From CAVQND01 sp049518415 (GTDB lineage Bacteria > Verrucomicrobiota > Verrucomicrobiia > Limisphaerales > UBA8199), in the NCBI GenBank assembly GCA_049518415.1, contig JBEKRX010000003.1, positions 1 through 64,000 of the forward strand: DNA of 64,000 nucleotides. The letters are read 5' to 3'. Below are positions 59,101 to 64,000 of this stretch, one piece after another. A program made the translations under genes and the position numbers. The notes beneath the pieces were generated by a model, which ran no database searches, had not been told where the DNA came from, and saw only the letters and a program-made list of their open reading frames with translations. Within the stretch, counting starts at the first letter, position 1. Each line of letters begins with the position of its first letter.

Positions 59101-62100
59101 AACTGGAATGGCGGCAATGTCTCCGTCCTGACCAACAACGGCCAGGGCGTCTTCGGGGTGCTGACCAATATCGCCACTGGCGGGGGTGCGGTGGGTCTGG
59201 GACTGGCCGACTTCAACAACGACGGCCTGCTGGACATCGCGGTGGCCAATTACAACGCCGGTACGGTCACCGTCTTGCTGGGCAACGCCGACGGGACGTT
59301 CCAGATCAAGACCAACATTGGCGGTTTCTCCGGCCCTTATTACCTGGTGGCGGCCGATCTCGACGGGGACGGCAAGATTGACCTGGCCGTTCCCAACGCC
59401 AATAGCGGCACGGTCAGCGTCCTGCTCGGAAACGGGGATGGCACTTTCCAGACGGCCAGCAATTACACTACGGGCAGCAGTGCCATGACCGTTGCCGTGG
59501 GCGATCTCAATGGCGATGGCAAGCCGGACCTGGCCGTGGCCAATGCCGGCAGTGCCACCATCAGCGTCCTGACCAACCTCGGCCACGGCACTTTCCAGCT
59601 CCTTACGAATATCGCGGTCGGCCCCAATCCGCGCGGGGTTGCCATCGGCGACGTCACCGGCGACGGCGTCCCTGACCTGGTCGTTCTCCAATCCGGCGAC
59701 AATTCGGTGGGTGTGCTGGCCGGCAACGGCAACGGCAGCTTCGGGCCGCGGCGGAACTATTATACGGGCACCCAGAACGCCTACCAGGTGCTCCTGGCGG
59801 ACCTCAATGGCGATGGACGCGCTGACCTCGTCGTGCCCGGCTATGGAAACAATGTGGTTGGCATCCTCCTGAACAATGGCAACGGCATCTTCACCAACCT
59901 TTACACTTACGGCATAGGCGGGAATCCCATTGGCGTTGCCGCCGGGGACTTCAACCAGGACGGACGCACGGACCTCGCTTTTGAGCATTACTACGGCAAT
60001 TATGTCTCCGTTTGGGCGGGCAATCCCACGGACACCCTGCCGGAAGACCCGCCGGGCAGCGGACTGCGGACGGCCGTCGCCCGCGGCACGCGCTCGAACT
60101 CGGGCGATGCTGACTACTACCAGTTCTCCGGCAATGCCGGCGACCAGGTCATCCTGGCGGTGGATGTGCCGGGCAACCCAGGGGGCAGCGGCCTGTACTA
60201 CCAGTTGCTCATGCCGGACGGCTCCCAACTCACCAGTTTTTATCCCAACAGCAGCGGTTGGGGCCAAAGCGGCGTCGTCACCCTGCCTCAGACGGGCACT
60301 TATTTTGTGCGCGTCAGTTCCTGGTACGACTACCAGGGCGAGTACCGGGTGCGGGTGACCCTGGCCCGGCCGCCGCTGCAACTGAATGGCGAGGGCAACA
60401 CCTCCCTGGCCCAGGCCAACCCGGTCACCTTCAACCGCGTGGGCAACCATCTGCAGGCGGCGGTGGCCGGCTACGTGAGCGTGGGCAACGGGGGCGGGGA
60501 TTTCTACAGCCTGGGCTATCTGGCCGGCGGGGCGACCCTGAACCTCAGTGTCCGCGAACCCGCCTCCAGCGGCACGGCCGAAGTCCTGTGGGTCTATAAC
60601 GCCTCGGGCGTCCTGATGACCAACAGCCTGGCCGGCGCCACCAACCTCGCCTTCACCTTGCCAGTCGGCCAAGCCGGCCTGTATTATGTCCAGGTCACGG
60701 CCGCCCCGGCCGGCTTCGCTGGAAACCCCGAGACGGTCGTCCGGCTCAGCGGCGGCAGCGATTATCTGAGCCTGGGCAATTGGTTCAACTACCAGACCTT
60801 TACGCTCTCGATGTGGGTCGATCCCGGCCCGTCGCAGAACGCCTGGGCCGATCTCCTCGACGATAACCACCAAGGCGGCGCCAACTGGGTGATCGAGCAG
60901 AACGGCTCCACGGCCAATCAGTACTACTGGTTTGCGGCGGACGGCAGCACCAACCTGCTCTTTAACCTGGCGCCCAACACCTGGCAGCACCTGGACATCA
61001 CCCGCGATGCGACCAACATCAACCGGGTTTATATCAACGGCCTGCTGGCCGGCCAGTCCCCCGGCTCCGGCCAGATCAATTATGACGGCAACCAGTTCCT
61101 GCGCATCGGCGCCTGGGGCGGGGGCGGGCGCAACTGGAGGGGTTTGTTCGATGAATTGCGGGTCTGGAACCGGGCGCTCTCGCAGCCCGAAATCATCGCC
61201 GGCCTCACCGGCAGTCTGACAGGCCATGAACCGGACCTGGCTGGCTATTGGCCCTTGGACGAGGGGTTCGGCACGAACTCTGCGGACCTCAGCCCCTCCA
61301 ATCATCCCGCCTTGTTTGTCAATGGCCCGGCCTGGGCTTTCGTGGGGTCCACCAATGCCCAGGCGGCCGGGTTGGTGGCGCAATACGTCTTGACCTTCGA
61401 CCTGACCAATCCGACGCCGCCGGCCATCACCGCGGTGACCCTCCCGCCGGACAGTTCCACCACCACCAACATCCTCACCAGCTTCACCGTGGGCTTCAGC
61501 CAGGACATGGATGCGAGGTTCAGCACGCTCGGCCGGAATGTGTATCGCTTCAACGGCCACTCCTACTTGCTCACCGATTATGCCACGACCTGGGGCAACG
61601 CCGAGGCGCTGGCAGTTTCCCTGGGCGGCCACCTCGCCTCCATTACCAATGCCGCGGAGAACAGTTGGATCAGCCAGCAATTCAGCGGCTATGGCGACCT
61701 GTGGATCGGACTCAACGCCCTGCTCTCGGCAGGGACGTTCGTGTGGACCAGCGGCGCGCCGTTCACTTACAGCAACTGGGCGAGCGGTGAACCCAATAAC
61801 TATTACGGCTATGAACCCGCCGTCAAAATGTATGGCAACGGCAACGGCGCCTGGGCTGACCTCAATCCCAACACCAGCCTGCGCGGCGTCATGGAAGTCA
61901 CCAGCACCAGCGACGCGGACGGCGACGGACTGGTGGACAGCCTCGATCCGTATCCGAACGATCCCCTCAACGCCTTCGATTTGCGCGCGGCGGGCCCCGA
62001 TGGTGTGTTCGACACCGCCGACGACATCGTGTATCACATTTACACTACAGGTTATTCCGGCGGACTCTCCGCGGCGTTCGCGATTGCCGACGGACCGCTG

Positions 62101-64000
62101 GAACCGGGCGGCTACCGTTTCAAAGTGACCACTTCGCTGACGGATCGCTTCGGCAATCCGCTGCCGGCCCCCTACCTCCGTTACTTCACCGTCGCCGCCG
62201 TGAGCGGGTTGGTGGAAGAAAACCGCCGGGGCGCCGGCGGCACTTCCTCCACCTCGTTGAGCCTCAGCCCGGGCAATCAACTGGATGGCTCTTTCTCGGC
62301 CGGCGCCAGCGCCGGCGCCGGCTCCAATCCTTACTTCATCGTGCAGGGCTTTTTCAAGGGCGACACCAACCTGGACCTGGTCACCGCCAACCTCAGCAGC
62401 GGCAACATCACGGTGTTCCGCGGGGACGGCGCCGGCAACTTCCAGGCCGCCACGAACATCCCCACCGGCAACGGCCCCATCTCGCTGGCCTTGGGCAATT
62501 TCAACTCGGATACAAACCTCGACCTGGCGGTGGCCAACTACTACGGCAACACCGTCAGCATCCTGCTCGGCGACGGCGCCGGCTCTTTCAGTGTCTTCAC
62601 GAACTATTCCGGCTTCTCCAACCCAAGGAACCTGGCGACCGCCGACCTGAACAAGGACGGCAAGCTGGACCTGGTGGTGCCCAACAGCGGCAGCAGCACC
62701 ATCACCGTGCTCTTCGGCAATGGCGATGGGACCTTCCAGGGCGCGACCAACTACACCGTCGGCAGTTCGCCGCAGACGGTGGCGGTCGGCGATCTCAACG
62801 GCGATGGCCAGCCCGACCTGGTTACCGCCGACTACAACAGTTCCACGCTCAGCATCTTGCTGGGCAGCGCCGGCGGCACTTTCCAATTGACGACCAATTA
62901 CGCCACCCCGAGCAACCCGCGCTATGTCGCCCTGGGCGATGTCAATGGCGATGGCCGCCCGGACCTCATCGCCGTGAGCGGCGGCTATCTCAGTGTGTTC
63001 CTGGGCAACGGCGACGGCACGTTCCAGCCGCGAACCGATTACAGCCTGGGCGGCGGGGACTGCTATCAAGTGACGCTGGCTGACCTCAATGGAGACGGGA
63101 TGCTCGACGCGGTGATCGCCAATTTCGCTTACAGCCGCCTGAGCACACTGCTCAACAACGGCGACGGCACTTTCGGCCCGCCCATTTCTTACGGCCTCGC
63201 CGGCAGCCCAATCAGCGCGACCGTGGGCGACTTCAACCATGATGGACGCCTGGACATCGCCACGGCGAATTACTATGGCAACAACATCTCCATCCTGCTG
63301 GGCAACAATTCGCAGACCCTGACTCTGGACCCCGCCGGCACCGGCCTGCGCATCGGCGGCGGCCGCGGCAACCTGGCCGACAGCGGTGATTTGGATTATT
63401 GGAGTTTCAGCGCCCAGACCGGCGACCGCTTGTTCATTGCCGCGCAAAACCCGGGCGACCCCGGCAGCTCCCAGTTGCTCTACCGGATTTACAACCCGGA
63501 TTGGAGCCAATTGGGCTATTTCTACACCGACGGCAACGGGCGTGGGCAGGTAAGCCTCACGGTGCCCGCTTCCGGCACCTACACGATTCGGGTCGAGCCC
63601 AGTTATTATCAATATTACGGCGAGTACCGCTTCCGGGTGACGCTGGCCCGCCCGCCAGTGCAGTTGGAAGTCGAGGACAACAGCAGCCTCGCCAACGCCA
63701 ACGCCCCGGCGCTGACGGTCGCGGGCGGACGGCGGGTTGCCACCGTGCTCGGATACTTCAGCACGGCCGATGTCAACGGCGATTACTACCAGCTCGGCAA
63801 CCTCGCCGTCGGGACCCAGATCAGCCTCAGCGAATCCCAGCCCGCCAGCAGTTCCTTGGCCCCGCAGTTGGAGCTCTACAATGCCGCCGGCGTATTGGTG
63901 ACCAATGGCTGGCCCGGGCAGACCAATCTGGTCTATACGATCGGCCCGGGCAACGGCGGCGCCTACTACGCCCATATCGTCTCGCAGGCTTACCTCGAAC
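56170..64000 (+). CDS. Giant secreted multidomain protein (LamG, two 7-bladed FG-GAP propellers, C-type lectin), 3' end outside window
   Basis: The frame is open from the ATG at 56170 to the window edge (more than 2,600 residues). After a signal peptide (residues ~12-33) come, roughly in order: LamG (35-257), a beta region (260-435), Ig-like/Big_5 and PPC-type domains, seven FG-GAP/VCBS repeats (954-1287), PPC domains, LamG2 (1526-1691) and Big_5. A C-type-lectin-like domain (1787-1914, with LWIGLNALLS and WASGEPNN) follows. Then come a Ca-binding DADGDGLVDSLDP segment, another Big_5, seven more FG-GAP repeats (2054-2381) and a PPC domain. The FG-GAP units contain DLNGDGKPDLAV-type calcium loops. 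A surface adhesin or glycan-binding role is likely. Confidence 0.93.
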   Translation, partial: MQKRVSGWRTSILAGVVIPFVIQALAPVSPAAAGCLPPPAGLIGWWAANGDASDVLGIHNGSLQGGVAFTAGESGSAFEFDGTNSFVQIADAPELSPQVGPTGELTLEAWVKILRLPRYDPATSQPNRAIAVKGSPGQWEYGLYITTNALPAFGVWQANGNGYAGAIGNALSTNVWHHLAGVLKKGQFGRIYVDGQLAAEDTSFSGDTSDGSSPLYLGRRGDGQFFDGQVDEVSLYGRALAASEISAIFNAGAAGKCAVLAGASVPYFTDFEAGAGPEWMQPLTDNSESLGFTRFSGRFNNGFQMVTLTNLVPGQAYTVGFDLYLIDSWDGNGDGDYFNVNINGTQLFHQTFSNYNGNPPNSPQSYPGQPDEGRANFGFNPSWVDAIYRNVEIPFIASNAIVQVSFGGQGLEDMNNESWGLDNVGVRLTSGLTNTFIRSTTLPPAGTTNSLAIDSFIIAANWPLLASTATNPANFVLTETGSGLTYPLVPTLPGAGGRSVALALANQPLQPGHYVFQTTTALQDTNANPVPVFTRGFYLVNPLLGSLETPANDLLSGATPLPTTESPVGSRFFTAFAVGLFASTSDVDYWRFDAEAGDVVTVRLESESQGVYPHLRLRNASDQDLTAADGDYGGAVQIQDFTISAPGTYYLRAWSANNRSRYWMRLDQSRGPQMESEDNGSQGNANPINFTISPGLYQGQVVGALPAADSAGDFWRLGNLNIGNVISATALFPTGSTLTASQIILSVQIDGNAAALVTNLTGNLSFNVPSNGLYYLHVETANRNLRAQYLLNVAVSDTVPPVITGLTLPGEGTTTTTIIDRVTLSFSEDINALAISNSANYELRGAGPDGLFGTSDDSLYTVATTGYSSGLSAAYTIADGPLQPGAYRFTVGTNLTDRAGNKMAAPFVRNFTVANLPGYVLENRNNDAAGLATPLSFTPGTNDGTIGWISNIGVPSGPQGIAAGHFNHHANLDLATANWNGGNVSVLTNNGQGVFGVLTNIATGGGAVGLGLADFNNDGLLDIAVANYNAGTVTVLLGNADGTFQIKTNIGGFSGPYYLVAADLDGDGKIDLAVPNANSGTVSVLLGNGDGTFQTASNYTTGSSAMTVAVGDLNGDGKPDLAVANAGSATISVLTNLGHGTFQLLTNIAVGPNPRGVAIGDVTGDGVPDLVVLQSGDNSVGVLAGNGNGSFGPRRNYYTGTQNAYQVLLADLNGDGRADLVVPGYGNNVVGILLNNGNGIFTNLYTYGIGGNPIGVAAGDFNQDGRTDLAFEHYYGNYVSVWAGNPTDTLPEDPPGSGLRTAVARGTRSNSGDADYYQFSGNAGDQVILAVDVPGNPGGSGLYYQLLMPDGSQLTSFYPNSSGWGQSGVVTLPQTGTYFVRVSSWYDYQGEYRVRVTLARPPLQLNGEGNTSLAQANPVTFNRVGNHLQAAVAGYVSVGNGGGDFYSLGYLAGGATLNLSVREPASSGTAEVLWVYNASGVLMTNSLAGATNLAFTLPVGQAGLYYVQVTAAPAGFAGNPETVVRLSGGSDYLSLGNWFNYQTFTLSMWVDPGPSQNAWADLLDDNHQGGANWVIEQNGSTANQYYWFAADGSTNLLFNLAPNTWQHLDITRDATNINRVYINGLLAGQSPGSGQINYDGNQFLRIGAWGGGGRNWRGLFDELRVWNRALSQPEIIAGLTGSLTGHEPDLAGYWPLDEGFGTNSADLSPSNHPALFVNGPAWAFVGSTNAQAAGLVAQYVLTFDLTNPTPPAITAVTLPPDSSTTTNILTSFTVGFSQDMDARFSTLGRNVYRFNGHSYLLTDYATTWGNAEALAVSLGGHLASITNAAENSWISQQFSGYGDLWIGLNALLSAGTFVWTSGAPFTYSNWASGEPNNYYGYEPAVKMYGNGNGAWADLNPNTSLRGVMEVTSTSDADGDGLVDSLDPYPNDPLNAFDLRAAGPDGVFDTADDIVYHIYTTGYSGGLSAAFAIADGPLEPGGYRFKVTTSLTDRFGNPLPAPYLRYFTVAAVSGLVEENRRGAGGTSSTSLSLSPGNQLDGSFSAGASAGAGSNPYFIVQGFFKGDTNLDLVTANLSSGNITVFRGDGAGNFQAATNIPTGNGPISLALGNFNSDTNLDLAVANYYGNTVSILLGDGAGSFSVFTNYSGFSNPRNLATADLNKDGKLDLVVPNSGSSTITVLFGNGDGTFQGATNYTVGSSPQTVAVGDLNGDGQPDLVTADYNSSTLSILLGSAGGTFQLTTNYATPSNPRYVALGDVNGDGRPDLIAVSGGYLSVFLGNGDGTFQPRTDYSLGGGDCYQVTLADLNGDGMLDAVIANFAYSRLSTLLNNGDGTFGPPISYGLAGSPISATVGDFNHDGRLDIATANYYGNNISILLGNNSQTLTLDPAGTGLRIGGGRGNLADSGDLDYWSFSAQTGDRLFIAAQNPGDPGSSQLLYRIYNPDWSQLGYFYTDGNGRGQVSLTVPASGTYTIRVEPSYYQYYGEYRFRVTLARPPVQLEVEDNSSLANANAPALTVAGGRRVATVLGYFSTADVNGDYYQLGNLAVGTQISLSESQPASSSLAPQLELYNAAGVLVTNGWPGQTNLVYTIGPGNGGAYYAHIVSQAYLE

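Noticed and set aside
57865..63975. 2,036-codon minus-strand ORF
   Set aside because: It is the antisense shadow of the giant FG-GAP protein; high GC at third positions keeps the opposite frame open, and the encoded text has no domains.

Overview
The window looks like the chromosome of a high-GC free-living member of the Verrucomicrobiota, most likely Limisphaerales/Pedosphaera-like (subdivision 3). This is inferred from gene content: a GloVer-repeat protein, DUF1080 and DUF2961 proteins, several Tat-exported Gfo/Idh/MocA oxidoreductases, H-X9-DG-type pseudopilins, propeller sensor kinases and very large LamG/FG-GAP surface proteins. No marker gene settles the species. There is no rRNA, CRISPR array, prophage or complete insertion sequence. 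One tRNA (Ala, GGC) is present.

Layout. 0.4-5.3 kb: a hypothetical gene, a UroD-family protein, a secreted YHS/TRASH-like metal protein, panD and a secreted 7-repeat GloVer protein. 5.5-8.6 kb: glnE. 8.6-15.3 kb: an accessory segment with a PIN-toxin/UPF0175 antitoxin pair between two 237-bp direct repeats, a single-chain type IIG restriction-modification enzyme, an antitoxin remnant and many dispersed repeats. 15.3-26.3 kb: a GH5 glycosidase, an rRNA/tRNA methyltransferase with an MBL hydrolase, a DUF2961 (GH172-like) protein, a BSP-peptidase/DUF1080 fusion, a phosphatase and a Gfo/Idh/MocA oxidoreductase. 26.5-37 kb: a pseudopilin, a propeller histidine kinase with its response regulator, PolX, ThiD, two glycosyltransferases and tRNA-Ala. 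37.4-47.2 kb: two more Gfo/Idh/MocA proteins, a GntR-ABC cassette whose permease carries a C-terminal 7-repeat RCC1-like propeller, and a six-hairpin glycosidase. 47.3-52.3 kb: a tight ten-gene operon led by an ArsR repressor, encoding a small thioredoxin, a GcvH-like lipoyl carrier, two DGC putative zinc-binding proteins, an OsmC homologue, a P5C-reductase-like enzyme, an exported thioredoxin, a small CC peptide and a CcdA/ArsG-like permease. 52.4-64 kb: a secreted glycosidase, a subtilase containing a coding minisatellite, and a giant secreted protein of more than 2,600 residues cut by the right edge.

How the genes work together. The exported oxidoreductases, DUF1080, GH5, GH172-like and other glycosidases suggest a polysaccharide/keto-sugar degrader. 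The ArsR operon is the best candidate for a poorly described system: a metal(loid)- or thiol-sensing locus that combines a dithiol lipoyl carrier with thioredoxins and a disulfide-type permease. A second theme is a dense mosaic of dispersed palindromic repeats. These lie mostly at gene 3' ends, and in places they supply stop codons or have become coding sequence.
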